Of a stretch of DNA of 64,000 nucleotides, positions 49,498 through 57,736 are shown in pieces (position 1 is the stretch's first letter; each line of letters starts with the position of its first letter). Location: NCBI RefSeq assembly GCF_000785535.1, contig NZ_CP007595.1:558001-622000 (forward strand), read 5' to 3'. This stretch comes from Arthrobacter sp. PAMC 25486 (GTDB taxonomy: Bacteria > Actinomycetota > Actinomycetes > Actinomycetales > Micrococcaceae). A program made the position numbers and the translations under genes. Below the pieces are notes generated by a model, which searched no databases, was not told the DNA's origin, and was given only the letters and a program-made list of their open reading frames with translations.

Positions 49498-51596
49498 TTG
49501 TCGGCCTCCTTTTGGGGGTCATAGATCTTCAAGGGAATGATCTTGGCCACCGGCGGGGAGTCCTGTTCCTGGTCCGGCGCTGGTTCGATAGTCGGTACTA
49601 GAGTCGCCGGGGGCTTTGCTTCTTGCAGTGGTTTGCCGAGTCCGGGGCGCGTTCGTTGGGAGTTGATGGCGGCCTTGTTACGGGCTGCTGCGCGTTGATT
49701 CTTTCGTTGTCTTGCTGCTGGTTTGGCTGGCGGGGAAGCCTTGTCGAGGATGGCCTCCACAGCAGTTTTGACCTCAGATTCGGATGGCGTCGTGATGCCA
49801 CGCTCGGCGACGACCTGGCGGGCGTAGTTCCAGATGTCGTCACCAAAGGGTTGGGCTCCGGAGGAAAGTTGACGCCAATAGGCGGTGATCCAGCCACCAT
49901 CTTGAGGGTTGCGGATCCAAACGCATGCAATGTCGTAGGGATCGTATTTGACCTCCCAGAGGCCGTTGAGGGCTTTCATCCCGGATTTTTGGCCACGGTA
50001 GGGGTTCAGCTCTTCGGTGTCATAGACGCGGTGGCGGATCTTTACTCCGTAGCTGTTGATGACTCGTGTTTCCGTGGGCATCAATTCCAGGTAGTCCTCC
50101 GCGGTGAAAGGTGCCGGAACGTAGCCGCTGACGGCGAGCAATGCCGCGTACTTTTCATTCGGAGACAGTACCCGCGAGGTCGTGAATGGATCCCGCAATC
50201 CGTCGTGGGGACGGTTCTGCCAACCGGTCACAATCCACTCGTCCAGGAGGTCTTGGATCTCCGGGAGGGAGAAGATGGCCTGCTGCTCGGCGTTCTTGCC
50301 ACGACGCTCGACGGAGGAGCCCAGATATCCGGTGACGAACTGGGCAAACAAGGTGCCGATGGATTGCAACGTCCGCTCGATGATTGGTTTGTCGGTCGGA
50401 GTGTCTGGATGGGCCGGCTGAAGGTTGATGCCTTGGCTGCGGCAGGCATTCTTGAAAGTGGCTGAGAGGTAGGCCTTGCCATGGTCGCAGACGATGGTTT
50501 CAGGCACGATGACGGGTTTCGCGGCGGCCCCTGCCAGGCGCTCGTCAATGGATTTCATGGACCGGTAGGGCATGGCGGACGCCGCCATGGAGGCGGCCTG
50601 TGACCAGCCTGGCCGCATGAGCTCCGGGGTCATGCACCGTGCCAGCAACAGGGCGGCATCCACGGCCTTGGTGGTGGGGCGGATGACGGCGGCTGGGATG
50701 CTGCGTGTGGCAATATCAACCATCGCTGTCAGCTCGACCCGTCCTATGACGCCGTCGTCGAGTTCAACGGCGATATCCAGGGGAGTGGAGTCAATCTGCA
50801 TCAGTTCCCCTGGCCTGACAGGGTAGACGGCGCCGAAGGGTGCTGCTGGTTGCTGGGCCAGCGTGCGCCGGGTGCGGGCCGAGCCTGTAGCGTGTCGGCC
50901 TTCAGCGAGCCGGCCTATCAGCCTGTGGAAAGTGGCTCGCGATGGCAGGGCAACTGTGCCGGCCCCGTGCTGGGCATCCAACGCTTGGCCGACTTGGTGC
51001 ATTAGGCGGTCAGTGGCGCCTGAGGATTGATGTGTGTTCTGTTCAAGTACCTTCATGGTGGCATCCACCACCCGTTGATCCGTCTTTCCTGCCACGGGGT
51101 CACGGCGGATGAGGCGCTGATCGACGAGTCCGAGAACCCCCTGGCGTTCGTAGGCTCGCCTGAGCCGTTCAAGTTTGCTGAGGCTGAACCGGACTCCTTG
51201 TGCGTCGAGTTCGGCAATTTTGGCTAGGTCCCGCTGCCTGAGCGATGTCAGTTGTGGATTGTAGATTCGCCGGGGCATGTACGTCACGTCCGCATTGCAG
51301 GGTGCCCCGTCGAGGACTTCGGTGATGTGCCCTTCAAGCCATCTCGCCTTCCGCTGAACTTCCTGGGGCAGCGCTTCGAATAGCGGTGATGGTCCTGCGA
51401 TTCTCCGCCGGAGGGACACAATGTTCAGCGCTTTGAAACTCTTGTCCGCGACGAGGGCGCTGACTTTGATGGCGACAGGTGCTTCGCCTGAGGCGGCAAG
51501 CAGGACAATACCACCGTCAAGGCCAGTTAGTTGGTACCGGATCCCGTGCAACTCGACGTCGTCACCGATTCTCAACATCTCAGCTTTATCGATCAT
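49488..51596 (-). CDS. tnsB: TnsB/Mu-type DDE transposase
   Basis: 702 residues from ATG 51596, which overlaps the tnsA stop (ATGA). N-terminal helix-turn-helix region (LRQRDLAKIAELDAQGVRFS, then KLERLRRAYERQGVLGLVDQ) binds the end repeats. The rve catalytic core shows the first Asp in PGELMQIDSTPLDIAVELDD, the second in VPETIVCDHGKAYLSATFKN and Glu in TDKPIIERTLQSIGTLFAQF (DDE). A Mu-C-like beta barrel follows (GVKIRHRVYDTEELNPYRGQ) and a basic, Pro/Arg-rich tail that would bind TnsC. Intact. Confidence 0.92.
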   Translation of the reverse strand: MIDKAEMLRIGDDVELHGIRYQLTGLDGGIVLLAASGEAPVAIKVSALVADKSFKALNIVSLRRRIAGPSPLFEALPQEVQRKARWLEGHITEVLDGAPCNADVTYMPRRIYNPQLTSLRQRDLAKIAELDAQGVRFSLSKLERLRRAYERQGVLGLVDQRLIRRDPVAGKTDQRVVDATMKVLEQNTHQSSGATDRLMHQVGQALDAQHGAGTVALPSRATFHRLIGRLAEGRHATGSARTRRTLAQQPAAPFGAVYPVRPGELMQIDSTPLDIAVELDDGVIGRVELTAMVDIATRSIPAAVIRPTTKAVDAALLLARCMTPELMRPGWSQAASMAASAMPYRSMKSIDERLAGAAAKPVIVPETIVCDHGKAYLSATFKNACRSQGINLQPAHPDTPTDKPIIERTLQSIGTLFAQFVTGYLGSSVERRGKNAEQQAIFSLPEIQDLLDEWIVTGWQNRPHDGLRDPFTTSRVLSPNEKYAALLAVSGYVPAPFTAEDYLELMPTETRVINSYGVKIRHRVYDTEELNPYRGQKSGMKALNGLWEVKYDPYDIACVWIRNPQDGGWITAYWRQLSSGAQPFGDDIWNYARQVVAERGITTPSESEVKTAVEAILDKASPPAKPAARQRKNQRAAARNKAAINSQRTRPGLGKPLQEAKPPATLVPTIEPAPDQEQDSPPVAKIIPLKIYDPQKEADKWW

Positions 51597-52384
51597 GCAG
51601 AGGCCTCCAACGTCAGCAGTGTGTCGTTGCATAGGGGATGTCGCCAAAGGTCGGCCCTAATCTTGTGGCTCCACATCATGTGAAATAGGGTCGGCAGGGT
51701 GATGACCGGATCGCCGATAATGTTCGCGAGGCTGCCAATCGTTTGAGCTCCGGCCGCAGCGAGAACAGCCGACAACTGGGTCAGTGAGGGTTCGCGAGCA
51801 CACCGGGGATGGCGGTAGCCGGACAGCCAGCGCAAATTCCCTACATAGACGGCAGGCAACGCTCCGAGGCGCTGGTATTCCCAGCCAACGGTGGAGCATA
51901 GGCGCATGGTGGCCTGGAAGACTTCCTCGTCAGCGGGTTTCACCCGCTCATCGGGACGAACGTCAATCACGACGGCGGTTCCGTCAGCGTGTCGGATAAA
52001 GAAGTCCGGGACATGGGAATGCTGGGGGAGTGGTGTTGACCAAATGATCCGGAAGGGTTGGGATGAGATGCCTGTGACATCCGGGTCGAAGTCGAGGGAC
52101 ATCAGGTTGTCGCGTTCGCACCAGGATTCGAATCCGACGTGGCGTTGGTTTGTGGTGCACCACCAGAGGCCCGCGAAATTTCGTTGGCCCTTGAACGCCG
52201 CGGTGGCACGAATGGGCTGGGCATGTTCGAACGGGACCATCCAGCAGTCAGCCAATAGTGATGTTGTTGAGGCGCTGGTGAATTGCTCCCTGAATGACAG
52301 GGTGCTTGCTGGAGCGTGGTGCCCGGCGAGAGCGTCGGACGCCGCGGCTGAGCGTCCCATAGCTTGGATTTTAGTCCCGGCCAC
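51593..52384 (-). CDS. tnsA: TnsA-like endonuclease subunit
   Basis: 263 residues from GTG 52384 (ATG 52360 alternative). The restriction-type core is HVGFESWCERDNLMSLDFDP (Glu), PQHSHVPDFFIRHADGTAVV (Asp) and IDVRPDERVKPADEEVFQAT (basic catalytic position, Arg in place of the usual Lys). The C-terminal part (LSQLSAVLAAAGAQTIGSLA) is the TnsC/TnsB contact region. TnsA makes the 5' nicks that allow cut-and-paste movement; its presence argues against pure replicative transposition. Confidence 0.8.
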   Translation of the reverse strand: MAGTKIQAMGRSAAASDALAGHHAPASTLSFREQFTSASTTSLLADCWMVPFEHAQPIRATAAFKGQRNFAGLWWCTTNQRHVGFESWCERDNLMSLDFDPDVTGISSQPFRIIWSTPLPQHSHVPDFFIRHADGTAVVIDVRPDERVKPADEEVFQATMRLCSTVGWEYQRLGALPAVYVGNLRWLSGYRHPRCAREPSLTQLSAVLAAAGAQTIGSLANIIGDPVITLPTLFHMMWSHKIRADLWRHPLCNDTLLTLEASA

Positions 52385-52393
52385 GGTTCGGGT

Positions 52394-52501
52394 GCGTCAA
52401 CTAAGTTGAGACACGCCGGACAATGCGTCAACTAACTTGAGACGAACTGGACTAATGCTTCAACTAACTTGAGATTGCGTCACTTTAGATGAGACAGGAC
52501 A
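52394..52501. repeat. Transposon end with four TnsB-type repeats
   Basis: Four related 19-bp units: GCGTCAACTAAGTTGAGAC (52394-52412), GCGTCAACTAACTTGAGAC (52425-52443), GCTTCAACTAACTTGAGAT (52457-52475) and GCGTCACTTTAGATGAGAC (52477-52495), with starts 31, 32 and 20 bp apart. The DNA ends AGGACA, i.e. TGTCCTGTC from outside, the TGT terminus expected for a Tn7-like element. They lie 10 bp upstream of the tnsA start, so they may also form part of the tns promoter. Confidence 0.85.
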
Positions 52502-52608
52502 CAAATCGGCTGGTTTACGCGGATCGGGGAGTGCCAGATTCGCTTTACTTGACATAATGTAGATTATCGGCGCAATGGATGAGGATCCGAAGGTGGACCG
52601 CAGTTCAG

Positions 52609-52866
52609 CTATTTGTAGTGGTATCGAGCCTGCAAGATGATCAGGTCTTCGCCCTCAACAAGGTACACAAGGCGATGCTCTTCGGTGATCCGTCGGGACC
52701 AGACGCCAGCAAACATATAGCGCAATGGTTCCGGCTTGCCAATGCCTGCCGCAGGATCCCGCAAAGCATCGTTTATCAAGCGGTTGATTCGCGTGAGCAT
52801 TGCCTTGTCGGCACCAAGCCAGTATGTGTAGTCATCCCAGGCATGGGGTGTAAATGCGAGTCTCAT
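52609..52866 (-). CDS. yoeB: YoeB/Txe-family toxin
   Basis: 85 residues, exactly the YoeB size: RLAFTPHAWDDYTYWLGADK, LTRINRLINDALRDPAAGIG, KPEPLRYMFAGVWSRRITEE and HRLVYLVEGEDLIILQARYH, YK. The catalytic Glu/Arg/His set (E in KPEPL, R-R in WSRRI, H in EEHRLVY, H-Y at the end) is present, so it should cleave mRNA in the ribosome A site. Its start overlaps the antitoxin stop by 4 bp. Confidence 0.93.
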   Translation of the reverse strand: MRLAFTPHAWDDYTYWLGADKAMLTRINRLINDALRDPAAGIGKPEPLRYMFAGVWSRRITEEHRLVYLVEGEDLIILQARYHYK

Positions 52867-53108
52867 TCCACAAGGTCATGCTCATGAAAGTTCCCGGTGC
52901 TTGCTTGCTGCAGGCTCTCCAGCAGGCGCTTGGCATTCGCGGGTACACGCAGCAAGTACGCCGTTTCCTCGAGAGCTTCGTACTCGTCCCTTGAGAGCAG
53001 GACCGCGTCGCCCTTCCGGGAGGTAATCCGAATCGCCATGCGGTCGTTGTTCACCTGCTCAATCAAGGGAAAGAGATTCTTTCTTGCCTCACTGGCCGTT
53101 ACGGACAT
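52863..53108 (-). CDS. yefM: YefM/Phd-family antitoxin
   Basis: 81 residues. VTASEARKNLFPLIEQVNND and MAIRITSRKGDAVLLSRDEY are the Phd/YefM DNA-binding core, followed by the EALEETAYLLRVPANAKRLL toxin-wrapping helix. GGAGGG lies upstream of ATG 53108. It represses its own promoter; an inverted repeat at 53126-53146 is a candidate operator. It is just outside the Tn7-like end. Confidence 0.92.
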   Translation of the reverse strand: MSVTASEARKNLFPLIEQVNNDRMAIRITSRKGDAVLLSRDEYEALEETAYLLRVPANAKRLLESLQQASTGNFHEHDLVE

Positions 53109-53125
53109 TTACCCTCCCTGGGTTC

Positions 53126-53146
53126 TGGTACAACTTTATGGTACCA
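53126..53146. promoter_or_regulatory. Inverted repeat upstream of yefM
   Basis: TGGTAC, nine spacer bases, GTACCA. It lies 18 bp upstream of the yefM start, where the YefM-YoeB complex would bind to repress the operon. Confidence 0.6.
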
Positions 53147-53157
53147 CTCGGGTGATC

Positions 53158-53493
53158 TCAGTGATATGGAAAGTACCATCCGTACTTGCCGACTTGCTGA
53201 TCCCGTCGGGCAACAAGTGAAGAACGGCTGAGGGTGCAGGCAGCAACGTCGACTGGCTCAAGCCGAGCCCTCCCCACGGGCAATGGAGGAATCTGAGACA
53301 AAGATCCGTCCCGGACCCTAACCACGCGAACCTGGATCAATATAGCGCCATTCCAGAGCCACCGACGAAAGCCTGCAGCCAGTGCGTTCATCGTGGGGAA
53401 AAACTCCCCCGACTCCCCCGCCAGCCCATGCAAAATGACGACCACGGGTCCGGGGCCGCCCACCAGATAAGACAACTCCACAGAGTCGCGCAC
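53158..53493 (-). pseudogene. Alpha/beta hydrolase, N-terminal remnant
   Basis: Minus strand reads RDSVELSYLVGGPGPVVVIL, HGLAGESGEFFPTMNALAAG and F (the H-G oxyanion-side strand of an alpha/beta hydrolase), then breaks down about 45 codons in. The nucleophile and the rest of the protein are absent. It lies between yefM and the UvrA-like gene. Confidence 0.6.
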
Positions 53494-53513
53494 AATCGAA
53501 CACCGTTCGACAA

Positions 53514-55904
53514 TCAGGCGCCGATGTACGCTGCCAGGTGCTCACCAGTCAGCGTCCCCTTGCCAGCCACAAGCTGCGCCGGCGTTCCCTCGAAAACGAT
53601 GCTGCCGCCGTCGTGCCCGGCACCGGGACCTATATCGATGATCCAGTCCGCATGCGCCATGACCGCCTGGTGGTGCTCGATCACAACGACCGACTTCCCG
53701 GACTCGACCAGCCGGTCCAGGAGTCCCAGGAGCTTTTCGACGTCGGCCAGGTGCAGGCCCGTGGTGGGCTCGTCGAGGACGTAGATGCCGCCCTTCTCCC
53801 CCAGATGCGTGGCCAGTTTGATGCGCTGGCGCTCACCGCCGGACAAGGTGGTCAAGGGTTGGCCGAGCTTGAGGTAGCCAAGTCCGACGTCGGACAGCCG
53901 GCTCACGATCTTGTGCGCGGCTGGCAGCTTGGCCTCGCCTTCGCGGAAGAATTCCTCCGCCGCATCCACCGACATGGACAGGACCTCGCTGATGTTCTTC
54001 CCGCCCAGGTGGTATTCGAGGACGGCGGCCTGGAAGCGGCGGCCTTCGCATTCCTCGCAGACGGTGGAGACGCCAGCCATCATGCCGAGGTCGGTGTAGA
54101 TGACGCCGGCGCCGTTGCAGGTGGGGCAGGCGCCCTCGGAATTGGCGCTGAACAGGGCGGGCTTGACGCCGTTGGCCTTGGCAAACGCCTTGCGGATGGG
54201 GTCCAGCAGCCCCGTGTAGGTTGCGGGGTTGCTGCGGCGGGAGCCGCGGATGGCACCCTGGTCCACCGTGACCACACCTTCGCGCCCGGAGACGGAGCCG
54301 TGGATGAGGGAGCTTTTGCCGGAGCCGGCCACGCCCGTCACCACCGTGAGCATGCCCAGGGGAATGTCGACGTCGACGTCCTTCAGGTTGTTCTCGTTGG
54401 CGCCGCGCACCTCCATCATGCCGGTGGGTTTGCGGAAGGTCTCCTTCAGCTCCATGCGGTCGTCGAGGTGCTTGCCGGTAAGGGTACCGCTGGCGCGCAG
54501 GCCCGCGATGGTGCCTTCATAGACCACCTCGCCGCCGTCGGATCCGGCCCGCGGGCCCAGGTCGATCACGTGGTCGGCGATCGCGATGGCCTCGGGTTTG
54601 TGCTCCACGACGAGGACGGTGTTGCCCTTGTCGCGCAGCTGCAGCAGGAGCTGGTTCATGCGGGCAATGTCATGCGGGTGCAGGCCGATGGTCGGCTCGT
54701 CGAAGACGTAGGTGATGTCCGTCAAGGAAGATCCCAGGTGACGGATCATCTTGGTCCGCTGGGCCTCGCCGCCGGACAGCGTGCCGGAGGGTCGGTCCAG
54801 GGACAGGTAGCCCAGGCCGATGTTCACGAAAGAGTCTAGGGTCTCCCCCAGTGCCCCGAGCAGCGGCGCCACAGAGGGCTCGTCCAGTGAACGGACCCAG
54901 GCGGCGAGGTCGCTGATCTGCATGGCGCATGCGTCGGCGATGCTCACACCGTCGATCCTGGAATTGCGGGCATGCCCGGCCAGGCGGGTGCCGTTGCAGT
55001 CGGGACAGGTGGTGAACACGACGGCGCGCTCCACGAAGGCACGGATATGCGGCTGCATGGCGTCCACATCCTTGGCCAGCATGGATTTTTGCATCTTGGG
55101 AATGATGCCTTCGTACGTCAGGTTGATGCCCTCGACCTTGATCTTGACGGGTTCCTTGTGCAGGAGGTCGTGCAGTTCGGTCTTGGTGAACTTGGCCAGC
55201 TTCTTGTCCATGTCGAAGAATCCGGAGCCGGCGAAGATGCGCCCGTACCAGCCGTCCATGCTGTAGTTGGGCACTAGGACGGCGCCCTCGCTGAGGGACT
55301 TTTCGGAGTCGAACAGCGCATCGAGGTTGAAGTCGTTGACCTTGCCCATGCCCTCACAGCGCGGGCACATGCCACCGGTGATGGAGAAGCTGCGTCGCTC
55401 CTTGATTTTCTCCCCACCCTTCTCGATGGTGACGGCGCCGGCGCCGGAGATGGAGGCGACGTTGAATGAGTAGGCCTGCGGTGAGCCGATGTGGGGCTGG
55501 GCCAGGCGACTGAACACAATGCGCAGCATGGCGTTGGCGTCGGTCACGGTACCGACGGTGGAGCGCGGATTGGCGCCCATCCGCTCTTGGTCAACGAGGA
55601 TCGCTGTCGTCAGCCCCTCCAGGACGTCGACGTCGGGTCGCGCCAGTGTGGGCATGAAGCCCTGCACAAACGCACTGTACGTTTCGTTGATCATGCGCTG
55701 GGATTCGGCGGCGATGGTGCCGAATACGAGGGAGCTCTTGCCGGATCCGGATACGCCGGTGAATACCGTCAGGCGTCGTTTGGGAATCTCCACGCTGATG
55801 TCCTTGAGGTTGTTCACCCGAGCACCCTGCACACGGATCAGGTCGTGGCTGTCGGCTGCATGCCGTCCTGTGGTTGTTGTTTCCACGTCTGCATCGGTGC
55901 TCAT
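53514..55904 (-). CDS. UvrA-like ABC ATPase (UvrA2/DrrC type)
   Basis: 796 residues, shorter than UvrA (about 950) because the UvrB-binding and insertion domains are reduced. First ABC unit: Walker A RLTVFTGVSGSGKSSLVFGT at about 44-63, zinc module GGMCPRCEGMGKVNDFNLDA with TCPDCNGTRLAGH, signature PSGTLSGGEAQRTKMIRHLG and Walker B DITYVFDEPTIGLHPHD. Second unit: TVVTGVAGSGKSSLIHGSVS, CPTCNGAGVIY, LTTLSGGERQRIKLATHLGE and GIYVLDEPTTGLHLADVEKL. Such proteins are linked to resistance to DNA-binding drugs or repair of special lesions. Monocistronic. Confidence 0.92.
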   Translation of the reverse strand: MSTDADVETTTTGRHAADSHDLIRVQGARVNNLKDISVEIPKRRLTVFTGVSGSGKSSLVFGTIAAESQRMINETYSAFVQGFMPTLARPDVDVLEGLTTAILVDQERMGANPRSTVGTVTDANAMLRIVFSRLAQPHIGSPQAYSFNVASISGAGAVTIEKGGEKIKERRSFSITGGMCPRCEGMGKVNDFNLDALFDSEKSLSEGAVLVPNYSMDGWYGRIFAGSGFFDMDKKLAKFTKTELHDLLHKEPVKIKVEGINLTYEGIIPKMQKSMLAKDVDAMQPHIRAFVERAVVFTTCPDCNGTRLAGHARNSRIDGVSIADACAMQISDLAAWVRSLDEPSVAPLLGALGETLDSFVNIGLGYLSLDRPSGTLSGGEAQRTKMIRHLGSSLTDITYVFDEPTIGLHPHDIARMNQLLLQLRDKGNTVLVVEHKPEAIAIADHVIDLGPRAGSDGGEVVYEGTIAGLRASGTLTGKHLDDRMELKETFRKPTGMMEVRGANENNLKDVDVDIPLGMLTVVTGVAGSGKSSLIHGSVSGREGVVTVDQGAIRGSRRSNPATYTGLLDPIRKAFAKANGVKPALFSANSEGACPTCNGAGVIYTDLGMMAGVSTVCEECEGRRFQAAVLEYHLGGKNISEVLSMSVDAAEEFFREGEAKLPAAHKIVSRLSDVGLGYLKLGQPLTTLSGGERQRIKLATHLGEKGGIYVLDEPTTGLHLADVEKLLGLLDRLVESGKSVVVIEHHQAVMAHADWIIDIGPGAGHDGGSIVFEGTPAQLVAGKGTLTGEHLAAYIGA

Positions 55905-56072
55905 GGGGCCTCTTTCGTCGGTCAGCGTCGCAGTCCACTTTAGCGCGGTGAACCGATGAGGGACGGAGGAAAGGTTCTCCGTTTCTGCTCACTCCAGTTG
56001 GAACCCATTTCTTTACGCACGACGCCGGAACCGGCCACTTCCAGCCCGGCCTGTCTGCGCAGGTGCGGGGGT

Positions 56073-56516
56073 TCAGTCGAAGCGCACAAAGGACCTCAAG
56101 GCACCGCCGCCATATGCGGCTGTTTCCTCGAAACCAAGGGACTCATAGAAGGCCTTTTGCCCGGTTCCATCGTCGGTCAGCAGTACCTTTTGGCGCACTC
56201 CCCCGTAGCCTTCCAATGCGTGGCGTACCAGTGTCCGGCCGACTCCCCTCCGCTGGAAGCACGGTCGAACCAGAATGTCCTGCAGGTACCAAATGCTGGC
56301 GCCGTCGGAAATGACCCGGGCCAGGCCCACCAATTGATCCCCTGACCAGGCTGAGACAACCTTTGAGGAACCGGCCACGGCAGCAAGCAATGTTTCCGGA
56401 GAGTCCGTATAACTGCTCCACCCCACTGACGTGTACAGGTCCATGAGCCTGGCGTTGTCCACTTGGCCGCCATCACCGTACACAATGTCACCGGCCAACG
56501 GCATGGCCAATTTCAC
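56073..56516 (-). CDS. GNAT-family N-acetyltransferase
   Basis: 147 residues. VYGDGGQVDNARLMDLYTSV, GWSSYTDSPETLLAA, then IWYLQDILVRPCFQRRGVGR, TLVRHALEGYG is the acetyl-CoA loop (R-x-x-G-V-G), and GQKAFYESLGFEETAAYGGG ends the domain. Small single-domain acetyltransferase, substrate unknown. Overlaps the upstream hypothetical gene (56488-56844) by about 29 bp. Confidence 0.88.
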   Translation of the reverse strand: MKLAMPLAGDIVYGDGGQVDNARLMDLYTSVGWSSYTDSPETLLAAVAGSSKVVSAWSGDQLVGLARVISDGASIWYLQDILVRPCFQRRGVGRTLVRHALEGYGGVRQKVLLTDDGTGQKAFYESLGFEETAAYGGGALRSFVRFD

Positions 56517-56844
56517 TAAACTCTTCGACCGTCAACAACTTCTGGGCATGGCATGAGAGCATCTGGCCCCATGTTCCAGGGATCCGCCCCTCATACGGGT
56601 AGGGTGCCTGTTCGCCAAAGGTATGGGCAAAGGCTTCCAGCAGATTCAGCAGTTGAGTGCCGTCTGCGTCGTAGGCGGTCGTATGGAGGGTAGTCTCCTC
56701 GGGGTCCTGGGCGAGGCCCCCGCCGCGACGTTCAATCTCCTTGAGAAGCCTGGAATTCCGTGCCTGGTGCTGCTCGGCCTGCTTGTGGATACTGTCGACA
56801 TCGCAGTCTGCCATGAGCATCGTGTGCGGTGTTCCTGCTGTCAC
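56488..56844 (-). CDS. Hypothetical protein (118 aa)
   Basis: 118 residues from GTG 56844, which has GGAAAGG 6 nt upstream; ATG 56874 and GTG/ATG 56898 are alternatives. The N-terminal half is helical (MLMADCDVDSIHKQAEQHQA, RNSRLLKEIERRGGG) and the second half is mixed (TYDADGTQLLNLLEAFAHTF, GRIPGTWGQMLSCHAQKLL). No family recognised. It overlaps and precedes the GNAT gene, so the two may be co-expressed. Confidence 0.5.
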   Translation of the reverse strand: MTAGTPHTMLMADCDVDSIHKQAEQHQARNSRLLKEIERRGGGLAQDPEETTLHTTAYDADGTQLLNLLEAFAHTFGEQAPYPYEGRIPGTWGQMLSCHAQKLLTVEEFSEIGHAVGR

Positions 56845-56930
56845 TTTGAGCCTTTCCAGTGATTCACGGTGCATCAAGCTGCGGATTGTGCTTTGCACCG
56901 AGTCGCTTCTGCGGTGGCGGGCTCCACTCC

Positions 56931-57677
56931 TCAGGGCACGACATTTCCCTTGCCGGCCTGCTCCCCACGGAGGAAGTCGGCGTCGCGTTCGTACATGTCG
57001 GCATCGTCATTCAGTTCAGGCTTGCCGAGATCAACGGCTTTACCGCGCGAGAAATCTGCCAGGTCCCACAGCCGGATAATGGCAACCCGGAGCACATCCT
57101 TCCAGCTGGCATCGGAACCGTAGGCGTCCAGGATGAGCTGGACCCGGCGCCGGGCCTGACCCATGCCCGGCGCGTTCGACGGCGTGTCCCGGGTGAGCGG
57201 GACGGCCCGGGTTGCGAAATAGGCCAGGTCCCACAGTCGCGGCCCGGGCGAACACATGTCAAAGTCGATGGCCCCGGTGAGCTGTCCGTCATGGAAGGCG
57301 AGGTTGTGGGGCGCAAAGTCGTTGTGGCAGATGACTTCGGCGGGAATCTTTGCCGGCGCCTGCCAAGCGGCCCCATCCATGCAGAAGCCAATGCTGGCGT
57401 CGTGGAGCTGGCGGAGGCGGCGGGCCCCGTCGATGAGGACGGATTCATGCCACGCCCAGTCAGACAGCGGGTACGGGGGCACCTCCCCCGGGACGTAGCT
57501 CAGCCGTTCCCTGCCATCCTCGATGGTGATGGGCTGCGGGATCCAGTCGATGCCCGCCCGGCCCAGATATTGCAGGTACCGGTGAACGGTTGGCGTCCAG
57601 GGACCCGCGGTGCGTGTGACGGTGTCGCCGTCGCGTTCCACGGCGTTCATATTGCCGCCGGACAGGGTCTCGGCCAT
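56931..57677 (-). CDS. Aminoglycoside phosphotransferase-family protein (APH-like kinase)
   Basis: 248 residues from ATG 57677 with AGGAGG upstream; a longer frame to 57962 is antisense to the GNAT gene. The APH kinase core is WHESVLIDGARRLRQLHDAS, then the catalytic loop AEVICHNDFAPHNLAFHDGQ (H-x-D-x4-N) and the Mg-binding TGAIDFDMCSPGPRLWDLAY (D-F/x-G-like). It therefore should phosphorylate a hydroxyl on a small molecule such as an aminoglycoside or homoserine-type substrate. The substrate cannot be told from sequence. Confidence 0.85.
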   Translation of the reverse strand: MAETLSGGNMNAVERDGDTVTRTAGPWTPTVHRYLQYLGRAGIDWIPQPITIEDGRERLSYVPGEVPPYPLSDWAWHESVLIDGARRLRQLHDASIGFCMDGAAWQAPAKIPAEVICHNDFAPHNLAFHDGQLTGAIDFDMCSPGPRLWDLAYFATRAVPLTRDTPSNAPGMGQARRRVQLILDAYGSDASWKDVLRVAIIRLWDLADFSRGKAVDLGKPELNDDADMYERDADFLRGEQAGKGNVVP

Positions 57678-57698
57678 GATTCCTCCTCGGGGCAGGAA

Positions 57699-57728
57699 GG
57701 GCCCGGGCCGGGTGTCCGGCCCGGGCCC
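57699..57728. terminator. GC-rich hairpin terminator
   Basis: GGGCCCGGGCCGG pairs perfectly (13 bp) with CCGGCCCGGGCCC around GTGT. It lies between the GNAT stop (57737) and the APH start (57677), where it would end transcription of the GNAT gene. Confidence 0.8.
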
Positions 57729-57736
57729 CGGGTACA

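Larger units (their letters stand above)
47500..52501 (-). mobile_element. Tn7-like transposon core (tnsA-tnsB-tnsC-tniQ)
   Basis: Four overlapping minus-strand genes in the canonical Tn7 order, with four TnsB-type repeats and a TGTCCTGTC terminus at the tnsA side (52394-52501). The tniQ-side border is approximate. No Cas genes, guide RNA-like repeats or site-specific TnsD-type extension are visible, so the targeting mode is unknown; no cargo lies between the genes and the known end. Confidence 0.82.

Noticed and set aside
47500..52501. CRISPR-associated transposon
   Set aside because: TnsB, TnsC and TniQ are present but there is no Cas12k, Cascade gene or repeat array; TnsA is also unusual for type V elements.
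53538..54839. Open frame of 433 codons on the plus strand
   Set aside because: Antisense to the UvrA-like gene, whose Walker, zinc and signature motifs are complete.
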